Positions 37,899 to 47,812 of a stretch of DNA of 64,000 bases are shown here, piece by piece. Below the pieces are notes generated by a model that worked only from the letters and a program-made list of their open reading frames with translations, had not been told where the DNA came from and searched no databases. The stretch covers positions 186,001 to 250,000 of the forward strand of contig CAJJBP010000009.1 in the NCBI GenBank assembly GCA_905182425.1, written 5' to 3'. Positions within the stretch are counted from its first letter, which is position 1. Each line of letters starts with the position of its first letter. Origin of the DNA: an uncultured Planktomarina sp. (GTDB lineage: Bacteria; Pseudomonadota; Alphaproteobacteria; Rhodobacterales; Rhodobacteraceae). Position numbers and translations under genes: made by a program.

Positions 37899-38609
37899 TT
37901 AACCCCTAAATCCGGTAGCAACAACAAACTTTTCAGAAGAAGAAGCTCGAGAGGATGGCGGTTTTACATTATTAACTTTAGTAAAATTTTTTTTCAATAA
38001 AGCTTGAAGTTCACCTTCTGCACCACCAGCTAGGACCTTCGCGATGAAAGTGCCATTAGGCGCCAAAACATCAAAAGCCAGATAGGCTGCAACCTCACAA
38101 AGCGAAATAATTCTAAGATGATCCGTTTGCTTGTGGCCCGATGACGCTGCTGCCATATCCGACATAACCACATCCGCCTGCCCACTGAGCCATTCTTTAA
38201 CCTGGTCATCAGCACCCTCATCCAAAAAATCGAGAACATGAATTTTGGCACCTGGAATGGGTTCAACCTCTTGCAAATCTATGCCCAGTATGGTGCCTTT
38301 TCTTTTACCAGTATGCACACCAAGTGCGTTAATGCGCTTAACCGCCACTTGGCACCACCCCCCCGGTGCGCAGCCCAAGTCAACAACCCGTGCACCCGGT
38401 ACGAGAAAACGGAATTTATCATCTAGCTCTAATATTTTGAAAGCAGCACGGCCTCGATATCCCTCAACCTGCGCGCGCTTGACGTAGGGGTCATTCAATT
38501 GACGTTGCAACCAGAGTGTAGACGATAACTTACGGCCACGCGCCGATTTCACCCGTACACGTAGCTCACGTTGGCCACGTCCACTATTGTTTGTTGGGTT
38601 CTTAGCCAT
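37899..38609 (-). CDS. rlmE: 23S rRNA (uridine-2'-O-)-methyltransferase RlmE/FtsJ
   Basis: 236 residues. The SAM-binding loop is [18 protein letters not shown]; catalytic K-D-K-E elements are Lys in [12 protein letters not shown], Asp in [18 protein letters not shown], Lys in [15 protein letters not shown] and a late Glu in [13 protein letters not shown] basic N-terminal extension of about 35 residues ([18 protein letters not shown]) is usual in alphaproteobacteria. It methylates U2552 of 23S rRNA during 50S maturation. It follows ppx/gppA by five bases on the same strand. Confidence 0.95.
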   Translation of the reverse strand: MAKNPTNNSGRGQRELRVRVKSARGRKLSSTLWLQRQLNDPYVKRAQVEGYRGRAAFKILELDDKFRFLVPGARVVDLGCAPGGWCQVAVKRINALGVHTGKRKGTILGIDLQEVEPIPGAKIHVLDFLDEGADDQVKEWLSGQADVVMSDMAAASSGHKQTDHLRIISLCEVAAYLAFDVLAPNGTFIAKVLAGGAEGELQALLKKNFTKVNNVKPPSSRASSSEKFVVATGFRG

Positions 38610-38614
38610 AGCGT

Positions 38615-39730
38615 TTAGATCTTTCGTTCTCGCAATACGCCGTCTGCGCTCATTTGGGCATACAGTAAACCCTCTCTGAGACCGCGATCAGCTACTGATA
38701 GCTTATGCGTCGGCCAACTGCGTAGCAAAGCTTGTAAAATTGCGGCACCGGACATTATCAAAGCTTGCCTATCACGTCCAATCCGAGGATCTTGCTGACG
38801 CCCAGCGGGGCCCATTCTTAAGTAATCATGAATTATGGCTTCGATCTCTATTGAAGACATGGATAAACCATCAACTTTATTACGATCATACCGCTTCAAA
38901 CCTAAATAACTTGCCGCAACAGTTGTGACTGTTCCACTTGTACCAATAATCTGAAAATGGTCTTTTTTGTAGTCTCTTTCATAAGGTATAAACTGCTCAA
39001 GCTTTTCCTCAAACATCAAGCTCATAAGAGCAAAGCGGCCTGCATCGTCATCCACATCATTAAATTGATCTCGTAAAGTAGCAACACCAAGAGGAACAGA
39101 AATCCAGTCAATGACTTTTGCACCATAGCGATTTGGTTTCTCACCAGATCTAAATCCATTGTGCATGTGCATAATAGCACGGCTACGCGTTTCAGGGGCA
39201 ACATCTACCAAATCTATCCAAACCAGTTCTGTTGAACCACCTCCGATATCCACAACCAAAAGCTGATCTGTATCGGGTGCTACTAAAGGTGCGCAGGAGA
39301 CAACTGCCAACTGAGCTTCCTCCTCTGCCTTGATTATTTCCAACTTAAGACCCGTTTCATTACGCACTTGGCGTATTAAAGCGTCCCCATTTTCCGCACG
39401 TCTGCATGCTTCCGTTGCTACAAGACGCATTTTTTTAATACGGTATTGTTTAAGTTTTTGGGCACAAATTCGGAGCGCTTGAAGTGTTCTGTTCATGGAG
39501 GAGCGACTTAGTCGTCCGGTTCCCTCTAAACCCATGCCGAGTTGGACAGCTTTCGAAAAGCTATCCACAACTTTGAATTGCGCACCATCAGGCTGCGCAA
39601 TCAACATTCGGCACGAATTTGTGCCCAAGTCCAGCGCCGCGTAAAGGGGGCCGGATTTGGCTTTTTTGCCTGCGGTGGGTTCTACCGCTTTGGGAATCGC
39701 GACCGCAGACCGTGGACGCTTTGGCGTCAT
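38615..39730 (-). CDS. Ppx/GppA-family phosphatase (exopolyphosphatase / pppGpp hydrolase)
   Basis: 371 residues from the ATG at 39730 ([14 protein letters not shown]); the frame is open a further 60 bases upstream. ASKHA-fold motifs are [46 protein letters not shown] and [18 protein letters not shown]. Such enzymes remove phosphate from polyphosphate or from pppGpp, linking to the stringent response; which activity applies cannot be decided here. It is short, lacking the C-terminal HD-like domain of E. coli Ppx. Operon with rlmE. Confidence 0.9.
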   Translation of the reverse strand: MTPKRPRSAVAIPKAVEPTAGKKAKSGPLYAALDLGTNSCRMLIAQPDGAQFKVVDSFSKAVQLGMGLEGTGRLSRSSMNRTLQALRICAQKLKQYRIKKMRLVATEACRRAENGDALIRQVRNETGLKLEIIKAEEEAQLAVVSCAPLVAPDTDQLLVVDIGGGSTELVWIDLVDVAPETRSRAIMHMHNGFRSGEKPNRYGAKVIDWISVPLGVATLRDQFNDVDDDAGRFALMSLMFEEKLEQFIPYERDYKKDHFQIIGTSGTVTTVAASYLGLKRYDRNKVDGLSMSSIEIEAIIHDYLRMGPAGRQQDPRIGRDRQALIMSGAAILQALLRSWPTHKLSVADRGLREGLLYAQMSADGVLRERKI

Positions 39731-39917
39731 AAATACGCCTTTCGGATATCGAGTTGATTCTAGACTATGTCCAACAGCGCGCTCATGCAATCGTTCATAA
39801 ATAATTTACAAAAATATCTACTTTCCAGAGCATTTATTCAAGTATTCAATTTGACATTGCATCTACGTCGCTTGCACCCATTCAATTGTCGAAAATCGAC
39901 CGCGAATATTAGAAGTA

Positions 39918-39934
39918 ACGACTTATGAAGTCGT
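39918..39934. promoter_or_regulatory. inverted repeat upstream of the metF cluster
   Basis: Perfect ACGACTT-ATG-AAGTCGT, 7-bp arms, 22 bases before the first gene of the one-carbon cluster. It could be an operator half-site pair or an RNA hairpin near the ribosome site. No known riboswitch class was recognised. Confidence 0.3.
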
Positions 39935-39955
39935 AAAAGAGAAGTAAGGAAGCAG

Positions 39956-40255
39956 ATGCCAAACGTAATAATTGTGTACTGGCGTGATATCCCAGCACAA
40001 GTAATTGTTGGAAAAGGGCGCCAAGCTGCAAAAGTACAATTGCCTGAGCGGTTTGAGCAGGCCATTGACCGTGCAGCAATGAAAATTGGTGCAGAAGATA
40101 CAGACGCCTATTTAGCAGAATGGCGAAAAGGCACTTCTTACCAGGTTGAAGGGGATCAAACGGACATCGCAAAGTCAGAAGCTACACGAATCGAAACTGA
40201 ATATGATCAAGATAAAATTAAAAAACTTATCGCCAATGATGGCTGGGCCCAGTAA
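39956..40255 (+). CDS. virulence factor domain (PF13769-type) protein
   Basis: 99 residues. VIIVYWRDIPAQVIVGKGRQ, LPERFEQAIDRAAMKIGAED and YLAEWRKG match the small 'virulence factor' family found next to methylene-THF reductase and methyl-THF methyltransferase genes in alphaproteobacteria. The name is historical; no biochemical role is established. ATG at 39956 follows AGTAAGGAAGC. It heads a three-gene run with metF (27 bases) and the methyltransferase. Confidence 0.75.
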   Translation: MPNVIIVYWRDIPAQVIVGKGRQAAKVQLPERFEQAIDRAAMKIGAEDTDAYLAEWRKGTSYQVEGDQTDIAKSEATRIETEYDQDKIKKLIANDGWAQ

Positions 40256-40282
40256 AAATTATGACCTACAAAGGAATGGCCT

Positions 40283-41209
40283 ATGGCTTTGCTAAATTTT
40301 GTTTTAAAAGAGAAAAATGTTTCTGTTGTAAATCCACAAATTGAATCCTTCCTGAAGGGCTTTTCAATTGAAGTAATGCCAAGGACAGTAGAAAAAATTG
40401 ATAATTTATGCGATCTTTTGCCAAGAGACACGAGGGTTTACATCGCCCACATCGAGGGAACGACAATTCAAGACATGGTTGCTACAGCAAAGCGCATTGC
40501 CGGCGAAGGCTATGAAGTCATGCCACATTTTCCAGCACGCATCATCAAAGACGAAGCAACTCTGCGCGAGTGGATTGCAATGTATCAAGGTGAAGCTGGT
40601 GTAGACCAAGCTCTCTTGCTTGCAGGTGGCGTGACGGCGCCGCATGGGGATTATGAAAGTTCAATGCAGCTGCTAGAATCGGACGCATTTGGCGACACGG
40701 GTTTCAAAAGATTACACGTAGCGGGTCACCCGGAAGGCAACAAAGATATCGATCCTGACGGAAGTGTAACAAATGTGGGCGCTGCGCTGCGCTGGAAACA
40801 AGCCTTTAGTGAGACATCCAACGCCAAAATGGCCATTGCAACGCAATTTTGCTTCGAGGCAAATCCTGTAATTGAGTGGGCTCATTCTTTGGCTAAAAAT
40901 GGAATCAGTCTACCAATTCATATTGGAGTTGCAGGCCCTGCAAAATTGCAAACGCTTATTAAATTCTCTATTGCTTGCGGTGTTGGCGCATCACTCCGCG
41001 TGCTTCAAAGGCGGGCAAAAGACCTTACAAAATTACTTTTACCCTTTACACCAGATGAGTTTTTGGCGGATCTGGCCGCCCATAAAGCTTTAAATCCAGA
41101 TTTCAATATCGTTAAAGTGCACTTCTTCCCACTGGGTGGTATCAAAACCAATGCCAAATGGGCCGTCGAAAACGGTGGATCTTCCGCCATTCCTCTTTCT
41201 CAATCCTAA
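40283..41209 (+). CDS. metF: methylenetetrahydrofolate reductase family protein
   Basis: 308-residue TIM-barrel flavoprotein. The region FSIEVMPRTVEKIDNLCDLL corresponds to the start with the conserved Glu, and ALLLAGGVTAPHGDYESS, HVAGHPEGNKDI and MAIATQFCFEA follow as in MetF-like proteins. It should reduce methylene-THF to methyl-THF. The sequence is divergent from E. coli MetF, as is usual for this alphaproteobacterial type. The downstream corrinoid methyltransferase starts 12 bases later, so one supplies the methyl-THF the other uses or accepts. Confidence 0.85.
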   Translation: MALLNFVLKEKNVSVVNPQIESFLKGFSIEVMPRTVEKIDNLCDLLPRDTRVYIAHIEGTTIQDMVATAKRIAGEGYEVMPHFPARIIKDEATLREWIAMYQGEAGVDQALLLAGGVTAPHGDYESSMQLLESDAFGDTGFKRLHVAGHPEGNKDIDPDGSVTNVGAALRWKQAFSETSNAKMAIATQFCFEANPVIEWAHSLAKNGISLPIHIGVAGPAKLQTLIKFSIACGVGASLRVLQRRAKDLTKLLLPFTPDEFLADLAAHKALNPDFNIVKVHFFPLGGIKTNAKWAVENGGSSAIPLSQS

Positions 41210-41220
41210 GGATCCAACTG

Positions 41221-42285
41221 ATGACCCGAACCGTTGTCGAGTCCAAAACAAAAACAACCATTATCGGTTTTGATGAGCCGTTCTGCGTTATCGGGGAGCG
41301 GATCAATCCGACTGGCCGCAAAATCTTGAATGCTGAATTGGAATCAGGGGATTTCTCACGCGTGGAAGCTGACGCCATTGCGCAAGCCGCTGCTGGAGCT
41401 AACATTCTGGATATCAATTCAGGAGCAGTTTTCTCTAATAAGATGGCAGAAGATCCACGCTATGCAGACAATAACTTTGTTGAACCAACTTTGATGCGTG
41501 AATTAGTCGAGCGCGTTCAGGCGGTTGTAGACACTCCCCTCTGCATCGACAGCTCCGTTCCAGGAGCTTTAGAAAATGGATTAGCCGCCGCAGAAGGCCG
41601 CCCACTTTTGAACTCAGTCACAGGCGAAGAAGACCGTATGGAATTAGTTTTACCATTAGTTAAAAAGTATAACGTCCCAGTTGTTGCGATTTCTAATGAT
41701 GACACAGGTATCTCTGAGGACCCAGATGTACGTTTTGCAGTGGCAAAAACAATTGTTGAAAGGGCCGCCGACTATGGCATTCCTCCTCACGATATTGTGG
41801 TTGACCCATTAGTCATGCCAGTAGGTGCCATGGGGACGGCAGGGTTGCAGGTGTTCACATTGGTCCGTCGTTTGCGAGAGGAACTTGGTGTTAACACGAC
41901 ATGTGGTGCGTCAAACATCTCATTTGGCTTGCCAAACCGTCATGGCATTAACAATGCTTTCCTGCCTATGGCAATGGCAGCAGGCATGACATCTGCAATT
42001 ATGAACCCCGTTGCATTGCCAGTAAACCAAAAGAAAATAGCAGAGAAGAAGGCCGCCATTACTGAGGCAGGCATAACCCTACCAGAAGATATCGATGATG
42101 AGACTTTTGTATCTCTGTTTGGCATGGGTTCTATGTCTGCACGTGCAGGCAAAGAAATGGAGGCCATTCGGGCAGCAAACTTCTTGATGGACAGTGACCC
42201 AAGCGGATCTAATTGGATTAAGTTCAACAAAATTCCGGGTGCAGATGCCGGAGGCCGTGGAGGCCGCCGCCGTCGCCGTGGCTAA
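41221..42285 (+). CDS. methyltetrahydrofolate:corrinoid methyltransferase (DHPS-like domain)
   Basis: 354 residues from the ATG at 41221. Pterin-binding domain with FCVIGERINPTGRKIL, AAAGANILDINSGAV, PLCIDSSVPGALENGL and TTCGASNISFGLPNRHGIN. It resembles the methyl-THF-binding module of MetH and of AcsE/MtgA-type methyltransferases and should move methyl groups between methyl-THF and a corrinoid protein. The C-terminus is a glycine/arginine tail (AGGRGGRRRRRG). No corrinoid protein is encoded nearby. Third gene of the one-carbon run. Confidence 0.88.
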   Translation: MTRTVVESKTKTTIIGFDEPFCVIGERINPTGRKILNAELESGDFSRVEADAIAQAAAGANILDINSGAVFSNKMAEDPRYADNNFVEPTLMRELVERVQAVVDTPLCIDSSVPGALENGLAAAEGRPLLNSVTGEEDRMELVLPLVKKYNVPVVAISNDDTGISEDPDVRFAVAKTIVERAADYGIPPHDIVVDPLVMPVGAMGTAGLQVFTLVRRLREELGVNTTCGASNISFGLPNRHGINNAFLPMAMAAGMTSAIMNPVALPVNQKKIAEKKAAITEAGITLPEDIDDETFVSLFGMGSMSARAGKEMEAIRAANFLMDSDPSGSNWIKFNKIPGADAGGRGGRRRRRG

Positions 42286-42337
42286 AAGCTAAAAGCTAAA
42301 AAATCAAACAGAAGTACAGGTTTAATAACGTGTCTCT

Positions 42338-43108
42338 TTATAACCTCCGCATCTCAGCAATTATATTCTGAAAAGTAGCCTGCAAACTAGTGACGTCAGC
42401 GGCAACTCCCAAAAACTTGCCGCCCTGAGCTAAAAACCTTTTTTGTTCAACTTCTGAAAATGCGATCGTCCCAGCAACCATCCCGGCAGCTACGATTTCA
42501 GTCATGCCCTTCTCAATTACTGTCAACACATCAGGATGAGCGAGATTACCCAAATGCCCCATGTCTGCACTTAAATCAGCTGGTCCAATAAATACACAGT
42601 CAACGCCGGGCACACAGGCAATTTCTGGAATATTTCGCATCGCGGACATAGTCTCTACCTGCACAATTACGCAAATTTCATCATTCGCAGTTTCAGCATA
42701 ATCAGTAGTCGCATTATAGCCACTAGCACGAGCCAAAGCGTAGCCTACCCCACGTCGCCCTGCTGGTGCATATCTACAAGCTGCAACAACCTCCTTTGCC
42801 TGTTCTGCGGTTTCAACCATAGGAATTAGAACCGTCTGCACCCCTAGGTCCAACACTTGCTTTAAGATCCAATCATCACCTTGCGGAACCCGCACAATTG
42901 CACTTGCCGATTTTCCGGCTATTGCCCGCAATTGTGCCTCAATACGCGGAATATCATTTGGACCATGCTCAGCATCAATCAAACACCAATCAAAGCCCGC
43001 CGATCCAGCCATCTCAGCTACACCTGGGCTAGCCAGGCAGAGCCAAATACCTTTTTGCACTTCACCTGCCAACATGGCAGCCTTAAGCTTATTTTTCGGC
43101 GCTGGCAT
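42338..43108 (-). CDS. HpcH/HpaI-family class II aldolase
   Basis: 256 residues from the ATG at 43108 (MPAPKNKLKAAMLAGEVQKG). FDWCLIDAEHGPNDIPRIEA contains the catalytic His region, QVETMSAMRNIPEIACVPGV the metal Glu, and VFIGPADLSADMG the metal Asp. Family members cleave 4-hydroxy-2-oxoheptanedioate or 2-keto-3-deoxy sugar acids to pyruvate and an aldehyde. With the dehydratase and FAH-family genes across the following 4 kb, a 2-keto-3-deoxy sugar-acid aldolase is the most sensible reading. Divergent from glk. Confidence 0.85.
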   Translation of the reverse strand: MPAPKNKLKAAMLAGEVQKGIWLCLASPGVAEMAGSAGFDWCLIDAEHGPNDIPRIEAQLRAIAGKSASAIVRVPQGDDWILKQVLDLGVQTVLIPMVETAEQAKEVVAACRYAPAGRRGVGYALARASGYNATTDYAETANDEICVIVQVETMSAMRNIPEIACVPGVDCVFIGPADLSADMGHLGNLAHPDVLTVIEKGMTEIVAAGMVAGTIAFSEVEQKRFLAQGGKFLGVAADVTSLQATFQNIIAEMRRL

Positions 43109-43267
43109 AAAACCTCCAATAGAAAACAATGCTTAAATAGCCCACATTTTGACAAAGATAACAAGTGATTTTTAATATTTAACATGCCGCCTCCACCTCC
43201 ACTTGCACCAGTCCTAAAACTTCCGATAAGCAGAGAGGAATACTAACCTGCCTGAGAGTCTGCCAAA

Positions 43268-44216
43268 ATGACCAAAAAATATTTGATTGCAGACGTCGGT
43301 GGAACAAATACACGCGTGGCTATCGCCACCGATGGCTACCTTCAACGATCCACTATCAAACGGTTTAGGAATGCTGAACAATCTGGCATAACGGATATCT
43401 TGCAATCCTATTTGCAGGAGTATCACCCTGACTTAAGACCAGACGCCGTGTGCATCGACATTGCAGGTCCTGTAGAGGGAGACCAAGGCTCTCTAACTAA
43501 CTTATCTTGGCATGTTAGCACGCAACAGCTTTGCAAGAAAACTGGCGCCTCTTATGGATCTGTTATCAATGATATGCAGGCTCAAGGCCTTGCCTTATCG
43601 CAACTCTCCAAAAACTCTTTCTTTCCAATTATAGACGCAAACTCTTCCAAAGGAGCCCGTTTGGTTGTGAATGTGGGTACCGGCTTTAACTCGGCATTAG
43701 TTTTGGGAACTGGACAAACCTTGCAAGTACCGGGAAGTGAAACTGGACACATTGATTTGCCAGCCCCAACTGAACAACTTTTTGGCCTGCACCGCTTTCT
43801 AACCATGAAGTTTGGCTTTGCTTCAGTAGAAGAAGTTTTGTCTGGCCGTGGTTTAGGCCATGTTTATGAGTATTTAACTGGTGGAAGGAGTACTACTTCA
43901 AAGCATATCTTAACCAATTTGGAACACAGACCCACAGGCCAAAGAGGCTTTAGGATTGTTTATGAACGCATTTGGATTGGTGTGTGGCAACTTAGCGTTG
44001 ACGCATCTCCCCGTTGGAGGCATTTTTCTGGTCGGTGGAATGGCCCAAGCACTGATAGATCATTATGCAGACAGTTTATTCACACAATCTCTTCAGTCAA
44101 AAGGCCGTTTTTCAGATTTCATGAAACAATTTTCGGTATATCTAGTTTGCGACGACCATGCTGCGCTTCAAGGGTGCATCGCACAACTTCAACTTGTATC
44201 TGATGGCTCCGCCTAA
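43268..44216 (+). CDS. glk: glucokinase (one-base frameshift)
   Basis: Hexokinase-like ROK-unrelated glucokinase. Phosphate motif IADVGGTNTRVAIATDG, CIDIAGPVEGDQGSLTNLSW, INDMQAQGLALS with the catalytic Asp region, VVNVGTGFNSALVLG and GSETGHIDLPAP. The frame shifts within about 43890-43935; corrected sequence continues DPQAKEALGLFMNAFGLVCG and THLPVGGIFLVGGMAQ. Removing one base gives exactly 316 codons (315 residues), normal for Glk. It makes glucose-6-phosphate from glucose with ATP. It starts the sugar catabolic group and is read as intact in reality. Confidence 0.88.
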
Positions 44217-44377
44217 AACAATCTCTAACCGTTTAACAGGGTAAAATTGAATACATTTATGCAAAAGTTTTAGCAGACCACAAATAAAAACTTTTTTTGA
44301 CCTAACACTTAAAATTAAAAACAGTTTGATCTTGCCCTTGCAGTTTATCCAGGTTCAGACGAAACTGCCCTAGTCCG

Positions 44378-44397
44378 TTATTCACCGAAGTGAATAA
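44378..44397. promoter_or_regulatory. 20-bp inverted repeat upstream of the sugar-acid dehydratase
   Basis: TTATTCAC-CGAA-GTGAATAA, perfect 8-bp arms, about 50 bases before the GTG start of the dehydratase. Length and symmetry fit an operator for a LacI- or GntR-type sugar regulator; no such regulator is encoded beside it. A short RNA hairpin is the alternative. Confidence 0.45.
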
Positions 44398-44446
44398 TTG
44401 GGAGTGGGCAAACTAAGTTCACAAAAAAAATACGAGGATAAGAAGA

Positions 44447-46234
44447 GTGTCAAATTCTAAACAAAAATTGCGATCTCAGCTGTGGTTCAATAATCCCGAT
44501 AACCAAGAAATGACCGCACTTTATTTAGAACGCTATTTAAATTACGGCCTTACCCGCAAAGAGCTTCAATCAGGTAAACCAATCATTGGTATAGCTCAAA
44601 CCGGGAGCGACTTAAGTCCATGTAATCGTCACCATATCGAGTTGACCAAGAGGGTACGAGACGGGGTAATCGCCTCAGGCGGTACTGTGATCGAAATTCC
44701 TGTACATCCCATCCAAGAGACCGGAAAACGCCCAACCGCGATGCTGGATCGCAATCTGGCCTATCTATCTTTGGTAGAGACGCTGTTTGGCTATCCCATT
44801 GATGGTGTTGTGCTGAATATCGGTTGCGACAAAACCACCCCAGCCCTGCTGATGGCAGCAGCCACTGTGAATATTCCTGCAATCGCTTTATCTGTAGGTC
44901 CAATGTTGAACGGGTGGTTCCAAGGCAAGCGCACCGGATCGGGAACAATTGTATGGAAAGCCCGTGAAATGCAAGCGGCGGGCGAGATTGACGATGACGG
45001 ATTTATGGAGATGGTAGCTTCTTCGACACCATCAGTAGGCTTCTGCAACACAATGGGCACTGCCACCACTATGAACTCATTAGCTGAGGGTTTGGGCATG
45101 CAATTACCCGGCGCAGCCGCTATTCCCGCCCCCTACCGAGAACGTGGTCAAATTAGCTATGAAACAGGATTAAGAATCGTCGATATGGTGCATGAAGATT
45201 TACGCCCGAACACCATCATGACACGCGAGGCTTTTGAAAATGCCATCGTAATAAATTCAGCAATTGGGGGCTCGACCAATGCGCCTATTCACCTCAACGG
45301 TATTGCCAAACATCTAGGCGTTGCTTTGAACAATGATGATTGGCAAAGCTATGGCCATAAGGTGCCACTTCTGGTCAACTTACAGCCGGCAGGCGAATAC
45401 CTTGGGGAAGATTATCACCGGGCAGGCGGCGTACCCGCGGTGATTGGCGAATTATTGGCTGCGGACCTGTTGCCTCATCCGAACGCTATGACAGCAAATG
45501 GTAAGACTATTTTTGAAAACTGTGCCCACCACCGCAGCTCCAACACAGATGTGATCAAAAGAGCAACAGCACCAATGGTACAAGCCGCTGGCTTCATTAA
45601 CTTAAAAGGTAACTTGTTTGATAGTGCTATTATGAAAACATCGGTAATTTCATCAGAATTTCGCGACCGCTATCTCTCTAACCCAGACAGCCCCAACGCC
45701 TTTGAAGGTCGCGCAATTGTATTTGATGGGCCAGAAGAATTCCATCATACTATTGATGATAAAACCCTTAATATAGACGAGAATTGCGTATTGATAATGC
45801 GCGGCGCCGGACCCATTGGCTATCCTGGCGGGGCGGAAGTTGTAAATATGCGCCCTCCATCTTATTTGATCACCCAAGGTATTACCTCACTCCCCTGTCT
45901 AGGTGATGGGCGACAGTCCGGCACCTCTGGCTCTCCTTCCATTCTTAACGCCTCCCCGGAGGCGGCTGATGGCGGGGGCCTGGGTTTAGTTATGACCGGT
46001 GATACTATCCGAATTGATTTGAACGCATGCACCGCCAATATGTTGGTCGATGACGCAGAGTTGGAACGCCGTAAAAGGGCTATTGGTCCGCGCCCTTTCA
46101 CTCCAGACAGCCAAACCCCTTGGCAAGAGCTATTTCGCGAAAAAGTTCAACCATTCTCAGAAGGCATGACACTCGAAGGTGCTCATGAATATCAAGACAT
46201 CGCACGCAAACATATGCCGCGCGACAATCACTAG
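44447..46234 (+). CDS. IlvD/Edd-family sugar-acid dehydratase
   Basis: 595 residues, GTG start after GAGGATAAGAAGA. The Fe-S cysteines lie in [34 protein letters not shown] and [31 protein letters not shown] and [16 protein letters not shown] complete the fold. Length and motifs fit the pentonate/hexonate dehydratase branch (arabinonate, xylonate, galactonate type) more than branched-chain-acid IlvD or phosphogluconate Edd. It would make a 2-keto-3-deoxy acid for the FAH-family enzyme nine bases downstream and/or the HpcH-type aldolase nearby. The exact sugar is not readable. Confidence 0.88.
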   Translation: MSNSKQKLRSQLWFNNPDNQEMTALYLERYLNYGLTRKELQSGKPIIGIAQTGSDLSPCNRHHIELTKRVRDGVIASGGTVIEIPVHPIQETGKRPTAMLDRNLAYLSLVETLFGYPIDGVVLNIGCDKTTPALLMAAATVNIPAIALSVGPMLNGWFQGKRTGSGTIVWKAREMQAAGEIDDDGFMEMVASSTPSVGFCNTMGTATTMNSLAEGLGMQLPGAAAIPAPYRERGQISYETGLRIVDMVHEDLRPNTIMTREAFENAIVINSAIGGSTNAPIHLNGIAKHLGVALNNDDWQSYGHKVPLLVNLQPAGEYLGEDYHRAGGVPAVIGELLAADLLPHPNAMTANGKTIFENCAHHRSSNTDVIKRATAPMVQAAGFINLKGNLFDSAIMKTSVISSEFRDRYLSNPDSPNAFEGRAIVFDGPEEFHHTIDDKTLNIDENCVLIMRGAGPIGYPGGAEVVNMRPPSYLITQGITSLPCLGDGRQSGTSGSPSILNASPEAADGGGLGLVMTGDTIRIDLNACTANMLVDDAELERRKRAIGPRPFTPDSQTPWQELFREKVQPFSEGMTLEGAHEYQDIARKHMPRDNH

Positions 46235-46243
46235 GAGCATCAA

Positions 46244-47101
46244 ATGAAGTTAGTTCGCTATGGCAATGAAGGCGCAGTGCGCCCTGGGCTGATCGATGTA
46301 AATGGAGTTTTGCGTGACTTATCAAAGCATGTTGAAGACATCGACGGTCGTGTTTTGAATGATCAAGCTCTTGATAAGATTAGGGCTTTGGATCAAACAA
46401 ACCTTCCTGTGGTTACGGGCACGCCACGCTTTGCACCTATTGTAGGAAATATTGGAAAATTTTTATGTATTGGTCTAAATTACTCCGATCACGCGATGGA
46501 AACAGGCGCCACAATCCCAGAGCATCCAATCTTATTTTTTAAGGCGAACTCTGCAATTGTCGGTGCTAATGACGATGTCATCATGCCGCGCGGGTCAACG
46601 CACACTGATTGGGAAGTGGAATTAGGTGTAATTATTGGTAGCTCCGCTAAGTATATAGATAAGAAAGACGCTCTGAACTATGTTGCTGGATACTGTATAG
46701 TAAACGATGTCTCAGAGAGGCACTTCCAAAACAACCTTACAGGCCAATGGACAAAGGGAAAAAGCTGCGACACTTTCGGCCCTACGGGACCTTGGCTGGT
46801 TACTCGAGATGAAATCCCCGATCCTCAAGCATTGAACATGAGCCTGGATGTAAACGGTGAACGCAGGCAGACCGGCAACACATCTACAATGATCTTCAGC
46901 GTAGCAGAAATTATAAGCCACCTTTCACAATTAATGACATTACTTCCGGGCGATATTATTACAACTGGAACTCCTCCAGGTGTTGGTGCTGCGATGAAGC
47001 CAAATCCTATCTTTTTAAAGTCAGGTGATGTAATGGAGCTACATATTGAAGGCTTAGGCCATCAAATACAAACCGTTGGTCAAGATGAATATCAAGCTTA
47101 A
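46244..47101 (+). CDS. fumarylacetoacetate hydrolase (FAH) family protein
   Basis: 285 residues. KFLCIGLNYSDHAMETGATI, ILFFKANSAIVG, WEVELGVIIGSSAKYI (metal Glu residues) and DVSERHFQ, with ITTGTPPGVGAAMKP near the end. The family includes 2,4-didehydro-3-deoxy-rhamnonate hydrolases, 2-keto-3-deoxy sugar-acid enzymes and FAH-type C-C hydrolases. Its coupling to the dehydratase (nine-base gap, AGGAG ribosome site) favours a sugar-acid pathway step. Confidence 0.88.
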   Translation: MKLVRYGNEGAVRPGLIDVNGVLRDLSKHVEDIDGRVLNDQALDKIRALDQTNLPVVTGTPRFAPIVGNIGKFLCIGLNYSDHAMETGATIPEHPILFFKANSAIVGANDDVIMPRGSTHTDWEVELGVIIGSSAKYIDKKDALNYVAGYCIVNDVSERHFQNNLTGQWTKGKSCDTFGPTGPWLVTRDEIPDPQALNMSLDVNGERRQTGNTSTMIFSVAEIISHLSQLMTLLPGDIITTGTPPGVGAAMKPNPIFLKSGDVMELHIEGLGHQIQTVGQDEYQA

Positions 47102-47163
47102 AGCAAGGCCTTCTTAAAAATATCACTGCGTTTAAACCTCTGCACAATTATCATATAGCTTCG

Positions 47164-47194
47164 AAAAAGCCAGTTTAATTTTTGATAAAACTGG
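47164..47194 (-). terminator. probable terminator downstream of ndk
   Basis: On the minus strand a 7-bp stem CCAGTTT/AAACTGG (arms at 47188-47194 and 47170-47176), 11-nt loop, then CUUUUUC (A-run at 47164-47168). It lies 75 bases beyond the reconstructed ndk stop. The stem is AT-rich, so strength is uncertain. Confidence 0.5.
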
Positions 47195-47269
47195 GAACCT
47201 CAAAACCAACAATTAAAAAAGCCAATCTAAAATCTCAGACCAGCATTTTTTAAAAGCTTTACTTAAAAC

Positions 47270-47691
47270 TTAACCAACCAACTCGAGGCCAGAGAAGAAA
47301 TATGCAATCTCGGTCGCCGCTGTTTCCGGCGCGTCAGAACCGTGTACGGAGTTTTCACCTACGATTCTGCGAATTCAGCACGAATTGTTCCAGCTGCTGC
47401 GTCTGCTGGGTTTGTTGCACCCATAACTTCACGGTTTTTGGCGATGGCGCCTTCGCCTTCCAAAACTTGCGCTACGATCGGAGCAGAGGCCATAAATTCA
47501 CACAATTCGCCAAAGAAAGGGCGTTCTTTATGCACAGAGTAAAATTCTCCAGCTTGTTCCATTGTTAGGTGGATCCGCTTTTGAGCAACAACGCGCAAGC
47601 CTGCTTCTTCGAATTTGGCAACTATTTTGCCAGTTAGGTTCCGTCGTGTTGCATCTGGTTTGATAATAGAAAAAGTGCGTTCCAAAGCCAT
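47270..47691 (-). CDS. ndk: nucleoside diphosphate kinase (one-base frameshift)
   Basis: Starts [21 protein letters not shown] at 47691 (ATG; the open frame extends upstream without similarity). The raw frame stops after RAEFAES. Adding one G at TCG-TAG (47364-47370 region) continues [20 protein letters not shown] with the catalytic His in NSVHGSDAP, and ends FFSGLELVG with TAA at 47270-47272. The result is 140 residues, the standard Ndk length. Nucleotide region [11 protein letters not shown] and [14 protein letters not shown] are present. It balances nucleoside triphosphate pools. The true gene end therefore lies 90 bases beyond the apparent stop. Confidence 0.93.
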
Positions 47692-47812
47692 ATGGTTAGT
47701 CCTCTTGATTGACAGGCGAGCCTGATGAATATTCTTGACGCGCGTTAGCATGACACAGGCACGATGAAAAGGTTTGATTGACGCCCAGCCAAAGCTAGGC
47801 CATGGGTGCGCA

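Noticed and set aside
39791-39955. Search for a SAM or SAH riboswitch before the metF cluster
   Set aside because: Only a 7-bp hairpin was found; none of the SAM-II or SAH conserved segments is visible.
42278-42302. Triple GCTAAAA repeat after the methyltransferase gene
   Set aside because: Only three short imperfect units at a stop codon; no functional pattern.
43130-43267. Leader before glk with GCAGAGAGGAATACTAACC resembling part of a glycine riboswitch
   Set aside because: No conserved paired core or second aptamer could be built, and glucokinase is not a known glycine-riboswitch target.
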